64,000 bases of DNA from Pseudomonadota bacterium (GTDB taxonomy: Bacteria; Pseudomonadota; Alphaproteobacteria; Rhodobacterales; Rhodobacteraceae): contig JAIUPC010000008.1 in assembly GCA_020161655.1 (NCBI GenBank), forward strand, positions 62,001-126,000. Direction: 5' to 3'. Position 1 is the stretch's first letter, and each line of letters begins with the position of its first letter. Positions 1-8,073 of this stretch are shown here, one piece after another. A program made the translations under genes and the position numbers. Below the pieces are notes generated by a model. That model was not told the DNA's origin and made no database searches. It was given only the letters and a program-made list of their open reading frames with translations.

Positions 1-109
1 TGGAGTTCATCTCACTTTGGTCCCGCGATCAAGGTCGGCCATTGCGCGCTGGTCTCAGCCTAGTTGGCGATGGTTGGCCGCGTCCCATTCGGGTTTACGG
101 AGCGGGGTC

Positions 110-658
110 GCCAAAGCCCGGCGCCGGGATGCAGTGGGCGCGGGACATGTCGCTGCAGGATGCCCTGGCGCGGACGAGCGTGGTGTTCTCCATCACCTCT
201 GCATGGGCGATGGTGCAAAGCGCCTTCTGGTGGTCGGTTGGCCGGCCCGGTTCGCAGCGATAGGGGCGGCTGATGTCGGCGCCGTAGCTGAAGGGGCCGA
301 CCACGCCGCAGTCGAAGACAACCGGATCACCGGCGCCGAGACCCGCGCGTTCGATGCCGATGCGCTTTGGCCGGTAAGAAGAGGTGGCCCGCCCGGATGT
401 GCATCTGGAACAATGTGCAGTTCCCGACGCCGGTGGCGCAGCGGATCGACAGGGGCTCGACGAGGATCACCGCATCGAGGCCTTGCTTGTCATTTTACTC
501 GCGCAGGCGGTTCTGCCGGTAGCTGCGCATCCGGGGTACGTCGATCATGCCCTCGGTGTTCACCGCCTGCATCGGCGGGAGATCCAGGCGAGCTGTTCCA
601 ACGTCAGGGGCTGCGTCCTGGCCGCGAAGACACTGGTGTAGTGGGTGCCGTCGTTCAT
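110..658 (-). pseudogene. Decayed copy 1 of an M24/DddP-like metalloenzyme gene
   Basis: This is a remnant of the gene found in better form at 1202-2489. The start ATG (656-658) and the N-terminal reading MNDGTHYT are recognisable, as are later blocks such as GMIDVPRM, KQGLDAVILVEPL and VVFDCGVVGPF. A frameshift and an in-frame TAA interrupt the first 60 codons. Two internal segments present in the other copy are missing (roughly 190 and 300 bases, judged by eye), so MHIRAGH runs almost directly into the IGIERAG block and that into the VVFDCG block. Homology stops after PGFGD near base 110, and bases 1-109 show nothing recognisable. This copy keeps the Asp of the FDCG metal-ligand block that the other copy has lost. 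It lies just downstream of the matching remnant at 662-1115, as in the intact unit. I see no way it makes a functional protein. Confidence 0.85.
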
Positions 659-661
659 CGC

Positions 662-1115
662 TCAGGCTTTCTGGCGAGCGTTGGTCGGGTCCAGGCGGGT
701 TCGGGCAAAAGGGTCAGTTGCCGGCGTTCGCCGAGGATCACCACCTCAAGGCCTTCGGTTGGCCCTGGTTCGACATGGGCGAAGGTCAGGCTCTTGCCCG
801 TCGCGTGGCCATAGGCGCCCGAGGTGCAGACGCCGACCACGCGGTCGCCTTTCATCACCGCCTCGCCCCCCAGATGTCGCAATCGGTCGCGGCGACCTCG
901 CCGTAGACGAGCGTGGTGTTGACGCCCGCCGCGCGCACCGCCTCGGTCGCGGCGCGGCCGCGGAAGTCGCCCTTGGCGGCGGCGAAGAAGCGGGTGCTGT
1001 CGGCCTCGATCAGGGTGATCTCGTTAGACAGTTCCGCGCCGTAGTCGCGATAGGCCTTTTCCATCCGCAAGGAATTAACCGCCGCGCGCCGCAATCGGCG
1101 ATGCCATGCGCGGCA
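662..1115 (-). pseudogene. Decayed C-terminal fragment of a dimethylglycine-dehydrogenase-like gene (copy 1)
   Basis: The minus strand reads VNSLRMEKAYRDYG, FFAAAKGDFRGRAAT, TTLVYGEVAATDCDI and then, in a shifted frame, GGEAVMKGDRVVGVCTSG and GLEVVILGERRQLTLLPEPA. These match the last 140 or so residues of the protein at 2493-4904 in order. Alignment with that copy shows a one-base deletion near 868-875, where GACATCTGGGGGGCGAGG replaces a version one base longer. The rest of the gene is absent; similarity fades near 1115. Only the GcvT C-terminal domain is represented, so the fragment is non-functional. It ends four bases before the start of the M24 remnant, the same arrangement as in the intact pair. 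Confidence 0.88.
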
Positions 1116-1201
1116 GCGGCGGCCCTGGGCGCCCGATGCAGGGACGACAGGTCACCCTGCCCCCCCTTCGGCATCGAGCGGTGTCCGGCCCCTGCCAGCC
1201 G

Positions 1202-2489
1202 TCAGATGGCGGCCAGCAGCGTCTCCTCGAACGGATAGCGGCTGAGCGTGATCGGCCCGCTTTCGGTGACCAGCACCTGGTCTTCCAGCTTCACGCCCTC
1301 GATCCCGCCGAGCTCGCCTATGTAGCTTTCGACGCAGATCACCATGCCGGCCTCAAGCTCGCCGTCGGTAAACTCGGGGTGATCCTCGCTGTGGTGGATC
1401 GCCAGCCATTCGTCGGCCATGCCCAGCCCGTCCATCAGCACCGGGTAAAGCTGGTCTCCGAAGCCCGGCGGCGGGATGTAGCGGGCGCGGGCGATATCGC
1501 TGAAGGAGGCGCCGGCGCGGACGAGCCTGGTGTTCTCCACCACCTCGGTATGGGCGATGGTGTAGAGCTTCTTCTGGTGGTCGGTTGGCCGGCCCGGCCC
1601 GCAGCGATAGGCCCGGCTGATGTCGGCGCCATAGCCGAAGGGGCCGACCATGCCGCAGCCGAAGACCACGAGATCACCGGCGCGGATCATCCGGCTGGAG
1701 GCTTCCTGCTGCCAGGGGTTGGTGCGCTCGCCTGAGGCCAAGAGCCGGTAGTCGAGCCATTCGCCACCGCCCTCGATCAGCGCCTGCCACATATGGGCCC
1801 AAAGCTCCTGCTCCATCACGCCGTTGCGCAGCGCATCGCGCATCCGGGTCATGCCGTCTTCGGCGACGGCAATGGTCAGGTTCATGGCGAGGACTTCTTC
1901 TGGGCTCTTGATCTTGCGGGCCATGGCCAGCACCGGCGCCACGTCGGTCAGGTCATGCCCCTTCGCCGCCAGCGCCAGTTCGGCGCCGACGCCCGCGCGC
2001 TCGATGCCGATGCGTTTCGGACCCTGTCCGCATTGCTGGCGGATCAGGTCGTCGATCTGGTCGGCCCATTTCTTGACCCAGTCCTGATGGCGGTGCCCGC
2101 CGTACATGTAGGACAGGGGCAGGATGTCGGCGCGGATCTCGTCGATGGTTTCCAGCGTGGTTCCGGTGTTGCGACCCGGTTCGCTGTCGAAATGGACGAC
2201 CGACCCTTCGGCCGGGATGAAGAGGTAGCCCGCCTGGATATGCATCTGGAAGAGGGTGCAATTCCTGACGCCGGTGGCATAGCGGCTCGACCAGGATCAC
2301 CGCGTCGAGGCCTTGCTTGACGATCTCGGCGCGCAAACGGTTCTGCCGGTAGCGGCGCATGCGGGGCACGTCGATCATGCCTTCGGTATCGACCACCTGC
2401 ATCGGCGGGGTGATCCGGGCGGCCATTTCCAGCGTCAATGGCTGCGGCTTGGCCGCGAATGCCTTGGTGTAGTCCGTCGCGTCGTTCAA
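1202..2489 (-). pseudogene. Frameshifted M24-family (creatinase/DddP superfamily) enzyme gene, copy 2
   Basis: The first part (2489 to about 2286) and the remainder (2285 to 1202) lie in different frames. The cause is visible against copy 1: the 11 bases atcgacagggg (plus-strand sense) are missing at 2285/2286, inside the codons for EPLSIRYATG. The start codon is TTG where copy 1 has ATG. The downstream part resembles the DMSP lyase DddP and M24 peptidases (GGEWLDYRLLASG, GADISRAY, GLGMADEW, CVESYIGELGG, KLEDQVLVTESG). The first metal-ligand Asp of the family (FDCG in copy 1, FDTD in DddP) is Gly here (FGCG). An internal ATG at 2245 could start a product lacking the first 80 or so residues. 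The substrate is unknown; creatinase-like, Xaa-Pro peptidase-like or DddP-like roles are all possible for the ancestor. It sits 3 bases after the dehydrogenase gene, so the two were probably one operon. Confidence 0.8.
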
Positions 2490-2492
2490 CGC

Positions 2493-4904
2493 TCAGGCTT
2501 TCTGGCGGGCGTTGGTCGGGTCCCAGGCAGGTTCGGGCAGGAGGGTCAGTTTCCGGCGTTCGCCAAGGATCACAACCTCCAGCCCCTCGGTCGCTCCGGG
2601 GGTGACATAGGCAAAGGTCAGGCTTTTGCCGGTGGCGTGGCCGTAGGCACCCGAGGTGCAGACGCCGACGACGCGGTCGCCCTGCATCACCGCCTCGCCG
2701 CCATAGATGTCGCAATCGGTCGCGGCGACCTCGCCATAGACGAGGGTGGTCACGAGCTTGCCTTTCTGCGCAGACTGAGTGGCCGCACGGCCGCGGAACT
2801 CGCCCTTGTCGGCGGCGAAGAAGCGGGTGCTGTCGGCCTCGACCAGGGTGATCTCGTTGGTGAGTTCCGATCCATAGCCGCGATAACCCTTTTCCATCCG
2901 CAGTGAGTTGACCGCCTGCACGCCGAAATCGGCGATGCCGTGCGGCTGACCCGCCTGCCAGATCGCCGCATAGAGCCGGGCAAGGTCGGCCATCGGCGCG
3001 TGCAACTCCCAGCCAAGTTCTCCGACATAGGTCACGCGCAGCGCGCGGACGGGGATGCCGGCCAACGTGATCTCCTGCGCCGAAAGCCAGCGGAAGGCGG
3101 CGTTCGACATGTCGCTGTCGGTCAGCGTCGCCAGAACCTCACGCGACTTCGGGCCGGCGACGACCAGCATCCCGAAGGTGTCGGTGACATTGGCGATGGC
3201 CACATCCGGCCCGGCGGCAAAGTTGAGATCGTCGCGCGCCAGTTCCTCGGCGCCCGCTCCGGTCAAGACGTAGAAGCGGTCGGGGCCAAGCCGCGTGATC
3301 GTCCATTCACCAAGGATGCGGCCATTTTCGGAAAGCACCTGCGTCAGGCCGATGCCGCCCTGCTTCTTCGGCAGACGGTTGGCGGTGAGCCGGTCCAGAA
3401 GCGCCTCGGCCCCCGACCCGGTCACGTCGAACTTGGCGAAGCTTGAAAGATCCATGACCCCGACACGCTCGCGCACCGCATGGGCTTCGGCGGCCACCAG
3501 GTCGAAGGTGTTCGTGCGGCGGAACTGGAGCTTTTCCACAAACCCGGCGGGCGCGAAATACTTCGGCCTCTCCCAGCCATGCACCTCGGTCATCACCGCG
3601 CCCTTTGCCTTCAGGACATCGAACAAAGGCGTTATCCGGCGGGGGCGACCGGCCTGCACCTCGCGGCCGGGCAGGGGCGTCTCGAACATGTTCTCGTAGT
3701 CGTCGAAGCTTTTGGCGCGGGTGTAGTCCTGATCGGCATAGGCCCCGAAGCGGCGGGGATCGACCGAGGCCATGTTGATCTCGGCATCGCCATGGATCAT
3801 CCACTGCGCAAGGAACTTGCCACAGCCCGCGCCTTGCGCGATGCCGATGGACGACCCGCAGCATTGCCAGGCATTCGGCACGCCGGGCATCGGCCCGACC
3901 AGCGGGTTGCCGTCGGGCGTATGCGGAATGGCGCCGTTGATGATGCGCTTGATCCCGGCATTGGCGAAGATCGGCATCCGGTCGAGCGCCTTTTCGAGCC
4001 AGGGGGTGATCCGGTCAAGATCGCCCTCGAAGAGCTCATTCTCGCTCGACCATTCGGGCCAGCCGCCGCGCGCGGCCCAGGCCTCCTTCGCGCCGGTATG
4101 CTCGTAGATGCCGACGAGGCCAGCCTTCTGTTCCTGCCGGTAATAGCCCGCCGTCGCCGGGTCACGCATCACCGGCAGTTCGGTCGGGCTGTCCTTGAAT
4201 TCAGGCAGCGGCTCGGTCACCAGATACTGGTGCTCCATATTGGTGATCGGCGTATCGACGCCCAGCCATTTGCCGACCTGGCGCGCATAGCAGCCGGCGG
4301 CATTGACCAGATGTTCGCAGGTCACTGCCCCCTGTTCCGTCTCAACCCGGAACTCGCCCGAAGGGAGGCGGGTGACGCCGGTCACGCGGTTGCGCCGGAC
4401 GATGGTGGCACCCAAAGCCCGCGCCCCGGCGGCCATCGAATTGCAGGCGCTGGCCGGGTCGACATGGCCGTCCATCGTCGTATGCGCCCCGGCAAGGATG
4501 CCATCGGTCTGAAGCCAGGGGTTGATCTCGCGGATGCGGTCGGGGCCGATGATCTCCATCTGAAAACCCACACTGGCGGCGAAACCCGCAACGTGGCGGA
4601 ACCAGTCCACCTCCTCGGGCGTGGTGGCGATGCGGATGCCGCCGCAGCCGTGCCAGCCGGTCGGATGGCCGGTCAGTTGCTCCAGCCGGGGATAGAGCGT
4701 GTTGCCGTAATGGTGGATCTTGGCCATGTTGTAGTTGCCGATGAAGGACGGGCATTGCCCGGCGGCATGCCAGGTCGAGCCACTGGTCAACTCGCCCTTC
4801 TCGATCAGAAGCACATCGGTCCAGCCCGCTTCGGCGAGGTGATAGGCCAGACCCACCCCCATCATGCCGCCGCCGATGATCACCACTTTCGCGTGGGCTT
4901 GCAT
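2493..4904 (-). CDS. FAD-dependent dimethylglycine/sarcosine dehydrogenase-like protein with GcvT domain
   Basis: This 803-residue protein begins with a Rossmann FAD site (GGGMMG, residues 11-16). STWHAAG follows near residues 43-49; its His46 corresponds to the histidine that carries covalent FAD in dimethylglycine and sarcosine dehydrogenases. The N-terminal 400 residues are the amine-oxidising DAO domain. The C-terminal 350 are a GcvT-like tetrahydrofolate domain (LRMEKGYRGYGSELTNE, CTSGAYGHATGKSLTF). The expected reaction is oxidative N-demethylation with the methyl group passed to tetrahydrofolate. The ATG at 4904 is chosen over an upstream in-frame start because AAGGAGG lies 6 bases before it and the FAD motif follows at once. 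It starts 12 bases after the MttB-family gene and probably shares its transcript. The exact substrate (dimethylglycine, sarcosine or another N-methyl amino acid) cannot be read from sequence. Confidence 0.85.
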   Translation of the reverse strand: MQAHAKVVIIGGGMMGVGLAYHLAEAGWTDVLLIEKGELTSGSTWHAAGQCPSFIGNYNMAKIHHYGNTLYPRLEQLTGHPTGWHGCGGIRIATTPEEVDWFRHVAGFAASVGFQMEIIGPDRIREINPWLQTDGILAGAHTTMDGHVDPASACNSMAAGARALGATIVRRNRVTGVTRLPSGEFRVETEQGAVTCEHLVNAAGCYARQVGKWLGVDTPITNMEHQYLVTEPLPEFKDSPTELPVMRDPATAGYYRQEQKAGLVGIYEHTGAKEAWAARGGWPEWSSENELFEGDLDRITPWLEKALDRMPIFANAGIKRIINGAIPHTPDGNPLVGPMPGVPNAWQCCGSSIGIAQGAGCGKFLAQWMIHGDAEINMASVDPRRFGAYADQDYTRAKSFDDYENMFETPLPGREVQAGRPRRITPLFDVLKAKGAVMTEVHGWERPKYFAPAGFVEKLQFRRTNTFDLVAAEAHAVRERVGVMDLSSFAKFDVTGSGAEALLDRLTANRLPKKQGGIGLTQVLSENGRILGEWTITRLGPDRFYVLTGAGAEELARDDLNFAAGPDVAIANVTDTFGMLVVAGPKSREVLATLTDSDMSNAAFRWLSAQEITLAGIPVRALRVTYVGELGWELHAPMADLARLYAAIWQAGQPHGIADFGVQAVNSLRMEKGYRGYGSELTNEITLVEADSTRFFAADKGEFRGRAATQSAQKGKLVTTLVYGEVAATDCDIYGGEAVMQGDRVVGVCTSGAYGHATGKSLTFAYVTPGATEGLEVVILGERRKLTLLPEPAWDPTNARQKA

Positions 4905-4915
4905 GGGGTGCCTCC

Positions 4916-6463
4916 TTACCAGACGCCGTTTCCGGCCCGCATCCGCTCTCGCGGAAGGATGATGTTGTACCCGGCCCGGATCACCGCATCGGTGTCTTCG
5001 CCGATATGGCCCGGGTAATGCTCCGACAGGATCTTCCGCACCCGGTCGCGCGCGACGGAGCGGGAATCGCGCGCGCCCGCATCCTGCCATTCGCTGATGC
5101 TGCGGCGGTCGGCGATGTCGGGATAGACATAGTCGGTCTTCATCCGCGCGAAGGTCTGCTCATGGCCCAGGTAGTGGCCGACGCCCATCACCGTGTCGCG
5201 GATCACGTCGAAGTTCAGCGTGTCGGACGTGACCTCGATCCCCTTCACGGTGCGCAGGATCGCTCCCAGAAGGTCGTTGTCGATGACATAGCCCTCGAAG
5301 GTCGTCCCCATGAGCGAGCCCTGCATCCCCGCACATTCATGGATCATCGTCGCTCCGGCCTGCGCGGCCAAGGACACGGTATAGCCCTTCTCGCCACCGC
5401 TTTGCGCATCGGGCAGCTTGCTGTCGGTCATTCCGGCGGGCACCGAATTGGGCAGGTCGTAGAAATTCGCCATCTGCGCGCAGGCGGCGGAGAGGAGCGC
5501 CTGTTCGCCCGACCCGCCCGACATGGCCCCGGTGCGCAGGTCCGAGACGAATGGCCAGGCGGCGAAGATGCCCCGGCAATCGGGGTCGATGATGTGGCAA
5601 AGGATCAGTCCCGCCAGCACCTCGGCACAGGCCTGGGCCACGGCCCCGGCCAGGGCCGCAGGCGCGGTCGCCCCGGCCTGCCCGGCAGAGACGAGGAGGA
5701 TCGGCATCCCGGCCAGCACCGCTGCCTCCAGCGCGTCGCAGCTTTCGGTGGCAAAGCGCATCGGCGGCACGACATGGCAGCAGACGGCGGTGCAGAAGGG
5801 GCGTTCCCGATGCTTGCCCTCGCCGCCCGCCACCGCATCCAGCATCGGCTGCACGGCGCGGACCGAGGCGCTGTCGGTATAGCTGACGGCGATGGATTTC
5901 GTCGTGCCCGACAGGCAGGCGTAGGTGGTGTTCATGTCGAGATCGAGAATGGTCTTGGCATCTCGCGCCACGATGGACCGGTGATACCAGTGGATATTGT
6001 CCAGCCGGTCGACCAGCCGGGCGATGTCGAACAGGTCGGCGACGGTGCTTTCGCGGTATTTGCCCGTCTCGAAATCCATGATCGTCGGCGCGGCCCCCCC
6101 GGTGCCGGTATGGACGCGCCGCCCGCCGATCTCGATGTCATGCATCGGGTCGATACCGTGGAGCGTGAACTTGCGCCGGGCGCGGGCGACCACATCCTCG
6201 ACCAGCGCCCGGGGGAAGTGGAGGCGACCATCGCCATCCATCCGGCAGCCCGCCGCCACCGCCCGCGCCTCAAGGCTCGGCGTGATCTGCGACAGGCCGA
6301 GGTCTTCGAGAAGCCGCAGCACCAGCTCGTGAATCTGCAGGATCTCGGCATCGGTCAGGGGCTTGTAGCGCCCGCCGACCATGCCCGGCGGCACCGGCGA
6401 GGGCGGCGGGACAGCTTCGACACGGGTGCGCCGTCCGGCGCGGCGGGGGAGGATGTCGGTCAT
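4916..6463 (-). CDS. MttB-family methyltransferase, non-pyrrolysine type
   Basis: The 515-residue protein has the trimethylamine methyltransferase (MttB) fold family signature along its length, for example LTDAEILQIHELVLRLLEDLGL near the N-terminus and GTGGAAPTIMDFETG near residue 120. True MttB carries a pyrrolysine from an in-frame amber codon; none is present here, so this is the non-Pyl branch, characterised members of which demethylate glycine betaine, proline betaine or carnitine onto a corrinoid protein. No corrinoid protein or reactivase gene lies in the window. The gene is preceded by a LysR regulator on the same strand and followed, 11 bases on, by the FAD/GcvT dehydrogenase, which suggests stepwise demethylation of one quaternary amine. 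The substrate is inferred only as a class. Confidence 0.82.
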   Translation of the reverse strand: MTDILPRRAGRRTRVEAVPPPSPVPPGMVGGRYKPLTDAEILQIHELVLRLLEDLGLSQITPSLEARAVAAGCRMDGDGRLHFPRALVEDVVARARRKFTLHGIDPMHDIEIGGRRVHTGTGGAAPTIMDFETGKYRESTVADLFDIARLVDRLDNIHWYHRSIVARDAKTILDLDMNTTYACLSGTTKSIAVSYTDSASVRAVQPMLDAVAGGEGKHRERPFCTAVCCHVVPPMRFATESCDALEAAVLAGMPILLVSAGQAGATAPAALAGAVAQACAEVLAGLILCHIIDPDCRGIFAAWPFVSDLRTGAMSGGSGEQALLSAACAQMANFYDLPNSVPAGMTDSKLPDAQSGGEKGYTVSLAAQAGATMIHECAGMQGSLMGTTFEGYVIDNDLLGAILRTVKGIEVTSDTLNFDVIRDTVMGVGHYLGHEQTFARMKTDYVYPDIADRRSISEWQDAGARDSRSVARDRVRKILSEHYPGHIGEDTDAVIRAGYNIILPRERMRAGNGVW

Positions 6464-6524
6464 GCTGTGGCCCCGAGGTTTTGTCGGCCTCAGCTAGCAC
6501 CGCTTGTCGCCGCCGCTCAAACGA

Positions 6525-7481
6525 TCATTCCGCATGTGTCGCATTCCCTGCCGTCATGCGAAGTGCCTCTGGTCCGGCGGCTTCGGCAATGATCCAGTTG
6601 AGAAAAGCCAGGATTCCTGGTGACTGCGCCGCATCCTTGGATGTGCAGAGGTAATAGCCATCGCGGGTTTCCACCACCCGGTTCACCGGGCAGACCAGCC
6701 GCCCCTCGGCCAGAAGCGGATCGGTGACATAGCTCCAACCCAAGGCCACGCCATGCCCCGCCTCGGCCGCCTGCAACACCAGCGGATAGGCGTTGAACCG
6801 CAAGCCTCGCCGCACCGGCTGGCCGTTCACGCCCTGCTTGAGAAGCCATGTCCGCCAGTCGACACCGCCGAACGCCGGCTTGCCGTATTCGAGATGGAGA
6901 AGCGTCTGGTCCAGAAGATCCTCGGCCCTGAGGAGCGAGGGATGGTTGCTGAGATAAACCGGGCTGCAGACCGGATAGACCTTTTCGCCGAAGAGAAGCC
7001 GCGCCACCAGCCCCTCCCATTGGCCCGATCCGAAAATGATCGCCACATCGACCTCGCCCGTGCCCGGCATCACCGGCTGGTCGGTCGCCAGCACCCGAAG
7101 GTCGATCTCGGGTTGCAGCGCGCTGAATCGTTCCAGCCGCGGCATCAACCAGAACCAGGCGAAGGCAACCGAGGCCGAGACGGTGATCTGCGGCGCCTTC
7201 GCCCCGGCGCCAAGGGCGGCGAGGCAGGAACCGATCTCACCCAGCCCGCGCGTCACCGCCTCGAAAAGGCTCTGGCCCGCAGCCGTCAGCTCGATTGCCC
7301 GGTGCCTGCGGTGAAAAAGGCGCAGATCAAGCTCCTCCTCAAGCGACTTGATCTGCCGGCTGACCGCGCTTTGGGTGAGGAACAACTCGCCGGCGGCAAG
7401 CGTGAAGCTCAGGTGCCGCGCCACCGCCTCGAAGGTGTGCAATTGGTCCAGTGGCGGAAGCCGGTATTTCCTCACGATCAT
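6525..7481 (-). CDS. LysR-family transcriptional regulator (GcvA-like)
   Basis: This is a 318-residue LysR protein. The winged HTH occupies residues 8-65 (LPPLDQLHTFEAVARH, then LTQSAVSRQIKSLEEEL), followed by a substrate-binding domain with the GcvA-type LPPL opening. The ATG at 7481 is chosen because the conserved HTH begins 7 residues later; an upstream in-frame ATG at 7508 cannot be excluded, and no strong ribosome site decides between them. It lies 61 bases upstream of the MttB-family gene on the same strand and is the obvious candidate regulator of that unit. LysR proteins usually respond to a small molecule of the pathway, here probably a methylated amino compound, which is inference. 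Confidence 0.85.
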   Translation of the reverse strand: MIVRKYRLPPLDQLHTFEAVARHLSFTLAAGELFLTQSAVSRQIKSLEEELDLRLFHRRHRAIELTAAGQSLFEAVTRGLGEIGSCLAALGAGAKAPQITVSASVAFAWFWLMPRLERFSALQPEIDLRVLATDQPVMPGTGEVDVAIIFGSGQWEGLVARLLFGEKVYPVCSPVYLSNHPSLLRAEDLLDQTLLHLEYGKPAFGGVDWRTWLLKQGVNGQPVRRGLRFNAYPLVLQAAEAGHGVALGWSYVTDPLLAEGRLVCPVNRVVETRDGYYLCTSKDAAQSPGILAFLNWIIAEAAGPEALRMTAGNATHAE

Positions 7482-7681
7482 CCTTTCGCCTGCGCCTGAA
7501 CCAATCATGAGGCCAGTGCGCTGAGTTTGAAAGCGGCCTTGGATGAACTTGCGAGACTCGGCGTCTCGCCCGACCACGGGCATCCCGCGTAAATCCAGGA
7601 CAACCCATGCGTATCCTTGGCGCCAATGCAGGTTTTCTTCGGCCGCGTGAGCCTGCATCAGAGGAGGAATGGGTTCTGGCC

Positions 7682-8062
7682 CTAGGTGTTCACGAGGCTC
7701 AACGCAGCGCGGCGGAAGGTGGACATGATCTGCATTCGCTGCGGCGAGGGAACGTCCGTGTCCTCCATCGCCCGGTCCATGATCGCCAGCCAGTCCTCGG
7801 CATCGCCAGTCCCAATTTCCACATGAGCATGAATCTCGCGCAGGTTCATGTGGCCGTGGCGTTCGTGGTAGTAGCGGCGCCCGCCGAAGAAGCCGCAGAG
7901 AAACTCGAACTGCTCGGCGCGCACATGGCCAAGGCCGTGGCCCTTGAGGTGCATCTCCATGATCGCCCGGCCCTGCGGCAGGGTTTCGATGAGGTCATAG
8001 AAATGGCCGACGAGGTGGCTGACCTTATCCTCGCCGCCGATCTGGTCGATCATCGGTTTCAT
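7682..8062 (-). CDS. Group II truncated hemoglobin
   Basis: The 126-residue protein has the short globin layout: VSHLVGHFYDLIETLPQ near the start, then FFGGRRYYHERHGHMNLREIHAHVEIG with the likely proximal haem His in REIHAHV, and WLAIMDRAM. This fits group II (trHbO/YjbI-like) globins. The ATG at 8062 is preferred over the TTG at 8071 because GAGG sits 9 bases before it. It begins 11 bases after the tdm stop codon and runs in the same direction, so the two are almost certainly co-transcribed. Truncated globins bind O2, NO or sulfide; its role beside a TMAO demethylase is unknown. About 200 bases follow before the LysR start, with no gene I can support. Confidence 0.85.
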   Translation of the reverse strand: MKPMIDQIGGEDKVSHLVGHFYDLIETLPQGRAIMEMHLKGHGLGHVRAEQFEFLCGFFGGRRYYHERHGHMNLREIHAHVEIGTGDAEDWLAIMDRAMEDTDVPSPQRMQIMSTFRRAALSLVNT

Positions 8063-8073
8063 GGCGGTCAACC

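Noticed and set aside
4916..6463. Possible pyrrolysine-containing trimethylamine methyltransferase
   Set aside because: There is no in-frame amber codon and no pyl genes in the window; the gene is open from start to stop as a non-Pyl homologue.
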